Positions 53,275-62,130 of a DNA stretch of 64,000 nucleotides are shown piece by piece. The stretch's first letter is position 1. Every line of letters starts with the position of its first letter. Both the position numbers and the translations under genes were made by a program. This DNA comes from Pseudomonas neuropathica (GTDB lineage: Bacteria; Pseudomonadota; Gammaproteobacteria; Pseudomonadales; Pseudomonadaceae): NCBI RefSeq assembly GCF_015461835.1, contig NZ_JACOPX010000006.1, forward strand, positions 1 through 64,000, given 5' to 3'. A model generated the notes under the pieces. It did not search any database. It was not told where the DNA came from and saw nothing but the letters and a program-made list of their open reading frames with translations.

Positions 53275-54204
53275 ATGACCATACATCTGGATTCCTTCAC
53301 CGCCCACAACGCTACCCTGCAAACCCCGACCGAAGAGCTGGTGCCATCGCGCTACGCGCTGCGCCTCGGCAACATCGACGTGATGGTAATCAGCGACGGC
53401 GTCCTGCCGCTGCCGACCCAAACCATGTCGACCAACGCCGATCCCGCCGAGCGCGCTGCGTGGTTCAAAGAGATGTATCTGGGTCCCGACGCGTTCGACT
53501 GGGCACTCAATGTCCTCGTGGTGCGCAGCGGCGAGCAGGTCATCCTTGTCGACGCCGGACTCGGCGGCCAGTTCCCCGGTTTCCCCCGCGCCGGGCAGTT
53601 TCCCAAACGCCTCGCGGCGGCCGGTATCGACCTCGCAGACGTCACCGATATCGTCATCACCCACATGCACATGGACCACATCGGCGGCTTACTCGTCGAG
53701 ACGGTGAAAAACCGTCTGCACGACGACGTGCGCATCCACGTCACCGCCACCGAAGTCGACTTCTGGACTTCGCCGGACTTCACCAGCACCGACATGCCCG
53801 CGCCGGTGCCTGACGTGCTGCGCTCCACCGCCAACGCCTTCATCCAGCAATACCAAAGCAAACTGCATATCTTCGAGGATGCGTTCGAAGTCGCCCCCGG
53901 CGTGGTCGCAAAACTCACTGGCGGCCACACCCCGGGCCACTGTGTGGTTTACGTGAACTCCGGCGACGAACGCCTGACCTTTGCCGGCGACGCACTGTTC
54001 CCGGTGGCCTTCGACCATCCGGACTGGCACAACGGCTTCGAGCACGATCCTGATGAAGCGGTGCGCGTCCGCGTCCGCCTGCTGCAGGAAGCAGCGGCCA
54101 GTGGCGAACTGTTTGTCGCCACGCACCTGCCCTTCCCGTCGGTCGGCCACGTCGCCGTCAATGGTGAGGGGTTCCGCTGGATTCCGGCGATCTGGGATTA
54201 TTGA
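53275..54204 (+). CDS. Metallo-beta-lactamase-fold hydrolase
   Basis: 309 residues. Zinc ligands HMHMDHIGG (His130, His132, Asp134, His135), His in GGHTPGHCV, Asp in FAGDALF and His in THLPFP. The layout is close to N-acyl-homoserine lactonase-like and quorum-quenching MBL proteins, but also to many MBL hydrolases of unknown substrate. An AAGGAG site precedes the ATG. It follows the flavoprotein gene and is closed by a long hairpin. Confidence 0.9.
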   Translation: MTIHLDSFTAHNATLQTPTEELVPSRYALRLGNIDVMVISDGVLPLPTQTMSTNADPAERAAWFKEMYLGPDAFDWALNVLVVRSGEQVILVDAGLGGQFPGFPRAGQFPKRLAAAGIDLADVTDIVITHMHMDHIGGLLVETVKNRLHDDVRIHVTATEVDFWTSPDFTSTDMPAPVPDVLRSTANAFIQQYQSKLHIFEDAFEVAPGVVAKLTGGHTPGHCVVYVNSGDERLTFAGDALFPVAFDHPDWHNGFEHDPDEAVRVRVRLLQEAAASGELFVATHLPFPSVGHVAVNGEGFRWIPAIWDY

Positions 54205-54214
54205 TCGAGATCGC

Positions 54215-54258
54215 GCAACACTGCTTCGCTCGACCTTGGTCGGGCGAAGCAGTGTTGC
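54215..54258 (+). terminator. Terminator after the MBL-fold hydrolase gene
   Basis: A 15-base perfect stem GCAACACTGCTTCGC / GCGAAGCAGTGTTGC with a 14-base inner loop that can itself pair (CGACC / GGTCG). No strong T-run. Confidence 0.8.
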
Positions 54259-54358
54259 GATTACACAGATGCAGGGTTACCAAGTGGAATGCACGCGTGA
54301 GGCCGAGTAATCTACGACCGTTTCGAAAAAACTCCTCCCTCAGCATTTGGAATGCCTA

Positions 54359-55411
54359 ATGGCACTGCACGACGCAATCGCCTTTGAAATCCACGCCGGC
54401 GTGCTCCCGCGACATTTCCGCGCCGCAGACCTTAAAACCACTGAACGCAGGACTTACCGAAGCCCCACCGACGCCAACCATCGCTACCGCGTGGGTCTGG
54501 ATTTCTTCGCCGCCAGTACGATCAGTACGCAATTGGCAAATCTGTGCGAACACACCGGTTTTTTTACGCGCAACGGTCAAGCTGCGCGTTACCGACGGGT
54601 ATCAAAGGGCGTATATGAGTTGCTTGGCCTCGATGAAACGCAAGAGCTGACGGCGGAAGTAGAGCCCGATTGCGAAATACCTGTCTCGCCGAGCTGCCGA
54701 AGTCTGAAATCTTTGGAAGCGCGGTTTGCCTGTTACCTTGAGCATGAACCCTTTCAAATTTACGATCGCCGCCGCCGGAAACTCTATCCAGCCGAGGCGG
54801 TCGTTGGGCTGGACGCGAGATTGAACAGCTACTTCTGGCCCTCGCCAGGAGTGAGTTTTACAGCCACCGAGCAAGAGTTGCAGGGTTATATTGAGCGGGC
54901 GCAGGAACTCATTCCTCATCTTGCCGGTAATGCCGACTCGGTGCTGGCGCTGTTCGCGTCCATCTGCAGGTGGGGCGGAGTGCGCGTGCCCACGCAAGAT
55001 GCCAATGCGGTCGTCGTCAACTTGCAGCGCGCTGCAAACCGCAACGCTCAGCAACCAGCCGCGATGAACAGTGCATGGACGAAGCTTTACGCCATGTTTT
55101 ATCCGGATGTCTTCGTGATCTACGACTCCCGCGTAGCCACTGCATTGGTGGGCATTGCCGAGGCGGTGCTCGACGATGCCGAGCTCGATAGCTTCAAGGC
55201 GCAATATCCTGACTTGGGTCTTATCGCTGGGCGTGGCGGTAGCCGCCCACGAGCGACCCGTGCCGGTTGGCGCAATGCCTACATGTCCTGGCCGGCGCAG
55301 CTCGACGCAAACCGCCTTGTTGCAGCCATCTTGCACGCGCTGCAAGCGCGGTCAGGCTTGGCGTATAGCGCTCGACAACTGGAAGCGGTGTTGTTTATGG
55401 AGGGCTATTGA
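54359..55411 (+). CDS. Hypothetical protein with OGG-like C-terminal region
   Basis: 350 residues. The C-terminal half has AWTKLYAMFYPDVFVIYDSR and ALVGIAEAVL, reminiscent of 8-oxoguanine-glycosylase-like proteins (YDSRVAxAL). The N-terminal half (RYRVGLDFFAASTISTQLAN ... RRVSKGVYELLG) may hold a winged helix. No signal or membrane segment. The assignment is a resemblance, not a solid homology. Start set by GGA eight bases upstream; a TTG 12 bases earlier is also open. Confidence 0.6.
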   Translation: MALHDAIAFEIHAGVLPRHFRAADLKTTERRTYRSPTDANHRYRVGLDFFAASTISTQLANLCEHTGFFTRNGQAARYRRVSKGVYELLGLDETQELTAEVEPDCEIPVSPSCRSLKSLEARFACYLEHEPFQIYDRRRRKLYPAEAVVGLDARLNSYFWPSPGVSFTATEQELQGYIERAQELIPHLAGNADSVLALFASICRWGGVRVPTQDANAVVVNLQRAANRNAQQPAAMNSAWTKLYAMFYPDVFVIYDSRVATALVGIAEAVLDDAELDSFKAQYPDLGLIAGRGGSRPRATRAGWRNAYMSWPAQLDANRLVAAILHALQARSGLAYSARQLEAVLFMEGY

Positions 55412-55631
55412 GCTGGAAAAATACAATTGACGCGGGCCAGGTTTCCAGTTTGGTCATTTTTGCTTTTTCTATTAAAGACATGGCAATGCCTACACAGGCT
55501 TCTAAGCCCCAAACCACTACCAATCGAAAAAATAGTCGTCACTCATGAGGTAACGTTTGAAGAGCTTGAAAAAATCAAGTCGCTCTTGGCGGAGATTAGG
55601 TTCTTAAAAAGTGAGGTTTTTTTGCCCTCCG

Positions 55632-55658
55632 GCGCCAGTCGCGTAGGCTGGCGCTTTT
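55632..55658 (+). terminator. Terminator before the HEAT-repeat gene
   Basis: A seven-base stem GCGCCAG / CTGGCGC with a nine-base loop, followed by TTTT. It ends transcription from the left, so the HEAT-repeat gene has its own promoter or relies on read-through. Confidence 0.7.
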
Positions 55659-55700
55659 GCGCAAACAATTTGCCCCCGCAAGGACGCACAGGACTGCCCC

Positions 55701-57050
55701 ATGAACACGACACAAGAATGGCTGACCCGATTGGCACGCAAGCAAACACAGCTTTCCGCCTATGAGAACTATCGGCGCAATGAGGCGCTGGAGATACTCG
55801 CTCACTTCGGCAACACCGGCACTTGGGCAGACGTGAGCAATCACTCCAACGGTTTTGTTCGAGAAGTTGCGGTGCGAGAACTGTGTAAACAGCCGTCCCC
55901 CGAAACATTAGCGGTGTTGATCGAACGTCTGAACGATTGGGTTCCACAGGTTCGCGACCTGGCGGCGGCGGCCCTGCAACAATACTTGTCGCCCGCCCAC
56001 ACCCAGGCCTGGTTGTCCGCTCTCGAACCCTTGATGGCATTGGCAGCGCAGCGCCGGGTCGACCACAGCCAGACGCTGTCGACGATACGCGCCATGCTGC
56101 AATCGGCGGAATGCCGGGATGAGGTTTACGCAGACTTCTTGAAGCGCCAGGGCAAAGCCGCGCGTTACCTGTTTACGCTGTTGCTGGAAAGCCCTGCGGA
56201 TCGCAAGACCCTGCTCCTTAGTGCTCTGGCTCATCGCGAGCTGACCGTACGCTTGATGGCGGTGCCGGCGAGCGCGATGTTGCCGGCGGCACAAAGTCTG
56301 CCGTTGCTCCTTGAAGCGATGTCACGCCCCGGCGGCAAAATCCGTGTGCGCGTGCTTTATGCGCTACTGCCGCTACTCGCCGATCCGAAACCTGTTTTGC
56401 GCGAAGCCCTGCTGGATGCGTCACCAGCCGTTCGCAATCTGGCGCTGTGGGCCGCGCCTCGTAACGACGTTGATGCGCACGCGGTCCTCGCCGAGCGCTT
56501 GAGTCAACCTCTACCCACGGCAAAACAACACTGGTTAGGCGTGATCGGCCTGACCACTGAGCTCAATGACACGTTGCCAGAGCATTGGCATACACCCGCA
56601 CTTCGCTCAGTCTTTGTCACCGTGCGACAGGCCGCAGCGCGCCTGCTTCGCGATGATCAATTGCCTGAGCTGCTCGAGGCCCTCGATGATCCGTCGGACA
56701 AAGTTTTTTCGGTGGTGATTGCGCGACTGGACAAAGTTGCCTGGTCTTTGTTGATCCGCGGATTGACAGCCAAACTTGATCGAGACTGGCATGAACTCCC
56801 CCTGACGCGGCGCAACGCCATTTTTCTACTGCTCCCCACGTGGCAACAAATCGGCTACTTGTTGGGGCGCCTCGACACGGGCCACGCCGGGCAAACTTAC
56901 TGGATCGGCCAAATCGAATGGTGGTGCGACAGGCAGTATCTGGCTGTCGATCCGGTAACGCCCAAGGCCGAGCGCGAAGCAACGCGGGAAAAGCTTCGGG
57001 CATTGACTGCGAAGGGCCTGATCCGCTCGGGTGCGCGTTTGTTCTCCTGA
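55701..57050 (+). CDS. HEAT-repeat protein
   Basis: 449 residues made mostly of paired amphipathic helices. Repeats are visible at LAHFGNTGTWADVSNHSNGF, VPQVRDLAAAALQQYL, ELTVRLMAVPASAML, PGGKIRVRVLYALLPLLADP and ASPAVRNLALWAAPRND. It is cytoplasmic, with no enzyme motif, so probably a protein-binding scaffold. AGGA eight bases before the ATG. The next gene overlaps or follows directly, suggesting co-transcription. Confidence 0.8.
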   Translation: MNTTQEWLTRLARKQTQLSAYENYRRNEALEILAHFGNTGTWADVSNHSNGFVREVAVRELCKQPSPETLAVLIERLNDWVPQVRDLAAAALQQYLSPAHTQAWLSALEPLMALAAQRRVDHSQTLSTIRAMLQSAECRDEVYADFLKRQGKAARYLFTLLLESPADRKTLLLSALAHRELTVRLMAVPASAMLPAAQSLPLLLEAMSRPGGKIRVRVLYALLPLLADPKPVLREALLDASPAVRNLALWAAPRNDVDAHAVLAERLSQPLPTAKQHWLGVIGLTTELNDTLPEHWHTPALRSVFVTVRQAAARLLRDDQLPELLEALDDPSDKVFSVVIARLDKVAWSLLIRGLTAKLDRDWHELPLTRRNAIFLLLPTWQQIGYLLGRLDTGHAGQTYWIGQIEWWCDRQYLAVDPVTPKAEREATREKLRALTAKGLIRSGARLFS

Positions 57051-57155
57051 ATGATCCGGGCTGTTGATCAAGACAACCGCTACCTTTCTTCTTTTACATG
57101 GAACGACGGTCGATCCTTGTTCTCTACCGCTGAACCTACAGCGGAGGGATTGACC

Positions 57156-57629
57156 ATGATTGCCCCTGAAACCGGTATGAAACCGGGTGAGCGTTATCGC
57201 ATTGAAAGCGTCGAGCGCGCGCCGCAATTTTCTGGCTTTTTCCTCGACGGCAAGTATTACCTGGGCCCCGAGTTGCAGACGGCCGTGGGCTGGCTCGAGG
57301 GGCAGAACTTCCTGTATGACCAACTCGATCCCAATGGCGAGCCGGTTTATCCGGACAGAATCGTTGGCACGATCACCGCGCGGACACTGGAGCTGACAGA
57401 CGGCCTGCGTCTGAGCATCGAGGAAATACCGTTTCAGGCAGAAGCCGTTTCACCATTGCGGACGTTTGACGAAGTGACCGTTGAAACCCGACCTCTGACG
57501 ATATCGCAGCGGCATACAACAGCCGGCCGCCAGCCGATGCAACCTTCTGCGCTTTTGGTTGCAGGCGCGGCATTGCTGGTAGGGCTGTGCTTGTTGGCGA
57601 TCAATCGTTCTGGCGGTCGAGTCAAATAG
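57156..57629 (+). CDS. Tail-anchored hypothetical protein
   Basis: 157 residues, beta-rich, with a single C-terminal membrane helix (LLVAGAALLVGLCLLAIN) and a short basic tail. The ATG at 57156 is preferred because GGAGGG stands nine bases upstream; a longer reading from 57051 starts just after the HEAT-repeat stop. Segments: GERYRIESVERAPQFSGFFL, GRIVGTITA-like strands and a Thr/Pro-rich linker before the helix. Probably works with the HEAT-repeat protein at the membrane. Confidence 0.7.
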   Translation: MIAPETGMKPGERYRIESVERAPQFSGFFLDGKYYLGPELQTAVGWLEGQNFLYDQLDPNGEPVYPDRIVGTITARTLELTDGLRLSIEEIPFQAEAVSPLRTFDEVTVETRPLTISQRHTTAGRQPMQPSALLVAGAALLVGLCLLAINRSGGRVK

Positions 57630-57673
57630 GCTTTGCACGACGCGGGCGGTGACCGTTTTTTTACGGACCGCGA

Positions 57674-58108
57674 TCAAAGGCTGATTACAGCGCTGGCTTC
57701 GCGCATGAAGATTTCCACGGTCTTCGGGCCGATGCCATCGAACTCCGCGAGTCGCTTCTCGAATGCCTGGCGATCAGGGCTTGCCTCGATCATATGGCTG
57801 ACCTTGCCCGCGTACTCGTCGTTAAGCTTGCGTGCCAAGGCGTGCAGCCGCACGGCAGTGGTCTCGTCGTAGCGCACGTAATGCGCCTCTCCGAGCATCG
57901 CAACCAGTTCACGATGGCTGCACGCAGCCAGTTTGCGCGGTGTATCGCGCGCGTGTTTATCGGCAATCACCCGATAGGCTTCGGCGGCGATTTCGGCCTG
58001 TATCCGCTTGCCCATCAAGAAGCTCGCGAGCAGCCATTTGAACAAGCCACCGTCATCGTTGTGCTTAAGTTGAATGTTCAAATCCCTGGCGCTGATCGTC
58101 TTGTTCAC
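57674..58108 (-). CDS. HhH-motif DNA-glycosylase-like protein
   Basis: 144 residues starting at GTG with GGAGG six bases before it. The helix-hairpin-helix of the EndoIII superfamily is seen in FEKRLAEFDGIGPKTVEIFM. The N-terminal half (FKWLLASFLMGKRIQAEIAA) fits the glycosylase helical core. No iron-sulfur cysteines and no clear catalytic Lys/Asp, and it is shorter than EndoIII, so it may bind DNA without cutting or be a reduced glycosylase. Confidence 0.75.
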   Translation of the reverse strand: MNKTISARDLNIQLKHNDDGGLFKWLLASFLMGKRIQAEIAAEAYRVIADKHARDTPRKLAACSHRELVAMLGEAHYVRYDETTAVRLHALARKLNDEYAGKVSHMIEASPDRQAFEKRLAEFDGIGPKTVEIFMREASAVISL

Positions 58109-58303
58109 CGCTAACCTCCGGGGTTGAAATCGTGGGGATTTTTCGTCCTCTGCCTGCCTGGCAAGCGCTTGATCGTTAGGCTACCGCCGGCTCCAACCGT
58201 TCAAAGCAAAACACTTACCAGCGGCCTGAAACGAACTCCCGAAAATCCTTTGAATTTTTTTCGTCGGCAAAACTCATTTGCGTATGAGCGTAAGGAGGAG
58301 CGC

Positions 58304-58552
58304 ATGAGTAACGTCGACATCTTCGTCATCGAATACAAACTTCACGGCCAGCCAAAGTCATTCGTCATCCGCGCGAAAACCATGCGCAACGCTGACGCAT
58401 GGCATTGGGCAAGTTGCGACGCCGGCATTGCGCCGATTCCCAAACCCGGCAAGCCACCGTTGAAAGTCATCTCCAAACCCCAGGCCGAACGGTTTGGCAT
58501 CACCGAGGTGAAATGGCGCGAAACGGCGACGGTGGACTGGACGGAGGCCTAG
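58304..58552 (+). CDS. Small protein, DUF6555-like
   Basis: 82 residues. MSNVDIFVIEYKLHGQPKSF followed by AWHWASCDAGIAPIP and AERFGITEVKWRE. An AAGGAGGAG site lies before this ATG. Related in pattern to the gene at 32890. Pseudomonas-restricted family of unknown role. Confidence 0.8.
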   Translation: MSNVDIFVIEYKLHGQPKSFVIRAKTMRNADAWHWASCDAGIAPIPKPGKPPLKVISKPQAERFGITEVKWRETATVDWTEA

Positions 58553-58691
58553 TCATGCTCAAACAGATCGGTAATAGGCTGGATGGTGGGATTTGGCAGT
58601 CGCCGTGAGGATTCTCAAGCGCCACGCCGACGCCTGGCGGATACAAACCCGGGCATCCCCGGATGTCTCGGACTGGCACGTAAACTAGACA

Positions 58692-59009
58692 TTAGCGCGT
58701 GATTTTGGGTGGCCCATAGAGTTCGGTTTCCCAGTCCTCAAAAGGCGGTTTTACTTCGAAAGACCGATCGCAGTATGACCGTAGGTAGTCAGTCGCCCTT
58801 TTTTGCGCGTAAGTGAAATTGAGGACATTGCCTTCGTCGTCCATCTCTATGACATTCGCAAATATCGCAAAGACCTGTTCAATCGCACTGGGCTCTGAGC
58901 CATACATATCGAGGTACTTCACGTCCTTGAGCATGTAGTGGCTTCCACTGGCCATGAAGTATGCGAACGTTCGGAGTGCTCCGCTGAAATCGTTACTTAG
59001 CTTTTTCAT
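58692..59009 (-). CDS. Conserved small hypothetical protein (DUF7677-like)
   Basis: 105 residues: LSNDFSGALRTFAYFMASGS, YLDMYGSEPSAIEQVFAIFA and TDYLRSYCDRSFEVKPPFED. The 'SGALRTFAYFMASGxHYML' pattern recurs in a small family that I recall being called DUF7677. Role unknown; such proteins commonly sit among immunity-like small genes, as here. Confidence 0.65.
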   Translation of the reverse strand: MKKLSNDFSGALRTFAYFMASGSHYMLKDVKYLDMYGSEPSAIEQVFAIFANVIEMDDEGNVLNFTYAQKRATDYLRSYCDRSFEVKPPFEDWETELYGPPKITR

Positions 59010-59296
59010 ATCAGGTTCTTGTAGGCAACATTAAGGATTTGATTAAGAAGCGATTTTCATCCCCCCGTGAGCGAGCAAAGCAAATGGCCCGGGGTGTATA
59101 AGCCGAGGACCTGACGCACGGTGACTGCACCTGATTACTGGCTGACTAACGGAAGACCTAGCGTAAGAGGAGCGCCATCTATTTGCTATCATCCTGATGC
59201 TTTTTTGTGGCCGAATGCGCGAGCGGCACGCCCACGTAGCGTCTCGCGCTGGCCACCAGCGGTCCGGCAATTCGACTATTCATGTAAGGCACGTTA

Positions 59297-59584
59297 ATGA
59301 TCTCCGAATTGGCAGTCTCGAATCTTTTAGGGCCATGGCGCGGGGATGCCCATACAGGGCTAATGCAACGCTGCAAGGGGTCATGGGATACACCGCTAGT
59401 GCATTTGAGCGATCTGATGGTCGCTACTTTTTTGAATCAGAATATCGCACCCGAGCACCTGTTAACCGAGGCAAAACACCGCATCGAAGTGCGGCAAAGA
59501 GATGGCTCCGAGTACTTCGACGGCCAGCTTCTCGAAGCAATAGAAAATGTGAGATCTAGGGGGCTGGATATTTCTGGAGTTTGA
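59297..59584 (+). CDS. Small hypothetical protein, possible immunity gene
   Basis: 95 residues from ATG with AAGGCACG upstream. Contains SNLLGPWRGDAHTGLMQRCK, LVHLSDLMVATFLNQNI and SEYFDGQLLEAIENVRSRG. Stops two bases before the next ATG. Low GC and tight coupling to an equally small unknown suggest a toxin-linked pair, but no toxin is visible. Confidence 0.6.
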   Translation: MISELAVSNLLGPWRGDAHTGLMQRCKGSWDTPLVHLSDLMVATFLNQNIAPEHLLTEAKHRIEVRQRDGSEYFDGQLLEAIENVRSRGLDISGV

Positions 59585-59585
59585 T

Positions 59586-60014
59586 ATGGGGTTCTCCTCC
59601 ACGCTATGGGCTTGGTACGGCCAGAATGAGTACAAGCAGGTTCTTGCCGTGTGCGAGGTCATCGAGGCGCTTGGGTTTCTGGCTCAAGCTTCGGACATAC
59701 AGCAGGCAACTATCCCGGATTGCCCCGCCTGTGAAGTCTGGTCCGAGATGATTCTTCCGATAGAAAAGGTACTTTCAATCTGCGGCAGTGGGCTACCGGA
59801 GGATATAAAGAGCCGGCTGGAAGACATTTGGGAGCGATGCAATAGCCTTACGGAGGCCGCATTTCATTGCAATGATCGCCTGATCTTTGATCATGAAGAA
59901 TGGATGCCCATCAGGACACGAGCCACCGAGTTGCTGGTTTTAATGGAGTCGACGGAAATCCATCCATTCCTGGGTGACGTGCTATTGGACTGTAAAAAGT
60001 TGCTCTCGGAATGA
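59586..60014 (+). CDS. Small hypothetical protein, possible immunity gene
   Basis: 142 residues, acidic and mostly helical: MGFSSTLWAWYGQNEYKQVL, ACEVWSEMILPIEKVLSICG, SLTEAAFHCNDRLIFDHEEW. Its ATG lies one base after the stop of the previous gene, so the two are coupled. No known family. AT-richer than the core, in accessory sequence. Confidence 0.6.
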   Translation: MGFSSTLWAWYGQNEYKQVLAVCEVIEALGFLAQASDIQQATIPDCPACEVWSEMILPIEKVLSICGSGLPEDIKSRLEDIWERCNSLTEAAFHCNDRLIFDHEEWMPIRTRATELLVLMESTEIHPFLGDVLLDCKKLLSE

Positions 60015-60124
60015 TCCGGTGAGTCGTTCAGGCGCACCAAAACGGTTTTACGTTCAACCGTTGAGTGAATGCGCATCACCGTCGACCTGAATGAGCGGCA
60101 GGTCGGCGGTGCTGCGCAGAACGG

Positions 60125-61132
60125 TTACTGCACTCGCAGTTCCAGCAGTTCACCACCCTCTTTGCTCAGACGCTGCAGATACGCACCGGCATCGAGCAGC
60201 TGATAAGGAAAGTAAAGACCTGCCGCAGTCGGCGGCTGACCATCCAGACCGAGCAATCGCTCGAGCAACATGGCGACGCTCAGACCCGTCAACGCTGCAG
60301 CGCCTGCCGGGTGAACGAGGGCATGCCGGGTGTGCAACGGTCGCCCTTGATGATCCTCACCCAGCAGTTCGATGAGAATCTCGGTCGACATCGGCCGACC
60401 GGCGCGCCGCGATGAACTCACTCCGCTGGCGAGATTGAACTGAACATTTGGCGCATCGGTGGCCGCCGCCAGCCCGGTGACATCGATGGATGAGAAACCG
60501 CTGGCTTGCATCGGCGTACCGTCCAGCGCTCGGAAGCTGACGTTCTTGTCCTGCCCTTCGCGCCAGAGGTAATCGCCTTCGCGCCGAGTCAGGGCGGCGG
60601 GCAACATTTTGTTCAAGTGTTCGAAATCCTTGGCCACGGTGGGCCCGCCGCCATCCTGCTCGTCGACCAACGCATCGATGCGAATATCGCGCACCTGGGC
60701 AAAAGCCTCGGCAAGGTGCAGCGTCGCCACGGTCGTTGCGCCCACCATCCACTCGTAACCCAGCACGATGGGCGCCGCATCAGGGCGATGGATGTAGCTC
60801 GCGATTTGCGGCGCCATCTCGAAAATGCCGGAAGAAATGCTCAGATGCGGCACCTTACGCCTCTGTGCGAAACGCAGCCCGGCAAGAGAATGATCCATAT
60901 AGAAAACCGCCACGGCACTGACCGGCTGATCACCCAGCCCCAGGTCATTGGCAGCAGGATCAATGACCACGCCCTGCGCCCCGCCCATTTCCTCGGCGGC
61001 TTGCTCAGCCTTGGTTAGGTCTCGGCCGCCGATCAGCAACGGGACGCCGGGATAAGCAGCACGCAACGCTTCGGCAGAACGGTGGCCAATGGCGCCGGAA
61101 CCGCCCAGGAACAAAATCGGATGAACTGACAT
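60125..61132 (-). CDS. Saccharopine-dehydrogenase-like NAD(P)-binding protein
   Basis: 335 residues with a Rossmann opening ILFLGGSGAIGHRSAEALRA and LLIGGRD. The central region (VLGYEWMVGATTVATLHLAE) and C-terminal PAGAAALTGLSVAMLLERLL fit saccharopine dehydrogenase-like oxidoreductases, which often are not true saccharopine enzymes. AAGGA precedes the ATG. No pathway genes nearby, so the substrate is open. Confidence 0.85.
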   Translation of the reverse strand: MSVHPILFLGGSGAIGHRSAEALRAAYPGVPLLIGGRDLTKAEQAAEEMGGAQGVVIDPAANDLGLGDQPVSAVAVFYMDHSLAGLRFAQRRKVPHLSISSGIFEMAPQIASYIHRPDAAPIVLGYEWMVGATTVATLHLAEAFAQVRDIRIDALVDEQDGGGPTVAKDFEHLNKMLPAALTRREGDYLWREGQDKNVSFRALDGTPMQASGFSSIDVTGLAAATDAPNVQFNLASGVSSSRRAGRPMSTEILIELLGEDHQGRPLHTRHALVHPAGAAALTGLSVAMLLERLLGLDGQPPTAAGLYFPYQLLDAGAYLQRLSKEGGELLELRVQ

Positions 61133-61316
61133 GGGTATCCTTCCTCGTCTTTTGGGGTTGCAACCTAGTATTGGTGCTTGCCCTGTCGTGAGGGTTCCCC
61201 GCCATTGCCTGAGCTGGAGAGTGGACCGACGAATGTCATTTTGAACAGCGTGTTGATGAGCCGTGTTTAGGCGTTTTTCATGATTGTTTAAAAGACACGT
61301 CGCGTTACCTGCTTAA

Positions 61317-61626
61317 GGCTACAACGCCTTGCGTCATTGCCTACGACTACGCCAGAATCCGCCGGCTTGTGCGTCTGCGGCGCGGGTTTTATCGTTCCTG
61401 GGTCACTGAAAAACAGTGATGGGGTTTGGTAGCCCGCTCTCATATGACGCATAACGTCACCGTACGCAGATGCTTTTCAGCATTTGTCTTATGGTGGCCA
61501 TGCGCAGGGCGCCCTCGGGCGCGCCGGATTTTCCATATGGGCCGGTCTACCAACCTTCGTATGGCCACCACCTTTCGTTTGGTAGCGAAGGTGATGGCTC
61601 CTCAAGTCCCATATGGAGCTTCATCT
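61317..61626 (+). promoter_or_regulatory. Long conserved leader upstream of DUF6124 gene B
   Basis: The second copy of the element at 24732, sharing its conserved blocks: GGCTACAACGCCTTGCG, a hairpin CACTGAAAAACAGTG followed by TTTGGTAGCCCG (61425), ATGGTGGCCATGCGCAGGGC, CTACCAA (61547), TTTGGTAG (61578) and GTGATGGCTCC. The variable segments here are CATATG (61441), CCATATGGG (61533) and CCCATATGG (61608), again mutually complementary. The last covers the GGAG ribosome binding site. The spacing of CTACCAA to the second TTTGGTAG is 31 bases in both copies. Confidence 0.7.
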
Positions 61627-61989
61627 ATGTTCAAACCAACGCCGAATCCCCCAGAAACCGATCCAGTCTCACCCTACAAATTTCCAGACTCGCGAACACT
61701 CAACGACGCCGCCGAACGCGCCCTCGATTACTACCTCACGCCAGCACAACGCATCATGGGCAGCGACCACAAACACGCTCCCATGTTTCTGGCCAATTCC
61801 GACTACGACAGCGAGTCCCTGCTCGTTAACGCCAGCGAATCCCTCAGCTCAGCCACCGAAATGCTCTGCAACTTCGCCGCCCTCCTGGACCCTGGCCACC
61901 GCAAAACTGCGCTGGGCATTGCGCAAGTGGTAATGCTGGGCGAATTGGCGGTAAATCAAGCGCTGGATAATGTTGTGCCGGTGGATTGA
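61627..61989 (+). CDS. DUF6124 (formerly DUF3077-type) small protein B
   Basis: 120 residues beginning MFKPTPNPPETDPVSPYKFP. It shares LLVNASESL, then GIAQVVMLGELAVNQALDNV with gene A, while the middle is divergent. Same length as gene A. Translation is likely governed by the leader, whose third variable segment holds the ribosome binding site. A hairpin follows. The frame is open upstream, but the ATG at 61627 aligns with gene A. Confidence 0.88.
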   Translation: MFKPTPNPPETDPVSPYKFPDSRTLNDAAERALDYYLTPAQRIMGSDHKHAPMFLANSDYDSESLLVNASESLSSATEMLCNFAALLDPGHRKTALGIAQVVMLGELAVNQALDNVVPVD

Positions 61990-61997
61990 TGGGGAAT

Positions 61998-62034
61998 CCC
62001 TTTGTGACGGCGGTCTGGCTGTTGTCACAAAGGG
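61998..62034 (+). terminator. Terminator of DUF6124 gene B
   Basis: A perfect 11-bp stem CCCTTTGTGAC / GTCACAAAGGG with a 15-base loop, nine bases after the stop codon. Its stem sequence is unrelated to the terminator of gene A. Confidence 0.75.
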
Positions 62035-62130
62035 ACCGAATTTGCATTTTGCGTCGGTTTTCGGCCAGAAGCGGACTCCCTGTGGTCCGCCTCGAGACTA
62101 CGACGCAAAACGCCTGCACGCCACGCGCCC

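Noticed and set aside
55427..55765. 112-residue reading frame between the OGG-like and HEAT-repeat genes
   Set aside because: It contains a terminator-like hairpin with T-run and overlaps the HEAT-repeat start, and the composition is not protein-like.
61426..61626. In-frame extension of DUF6124 gene B into the leader
   Set aside because: Gene A shows no such extension in frame, and the conserved ribosome binding site and start lie at 61627.
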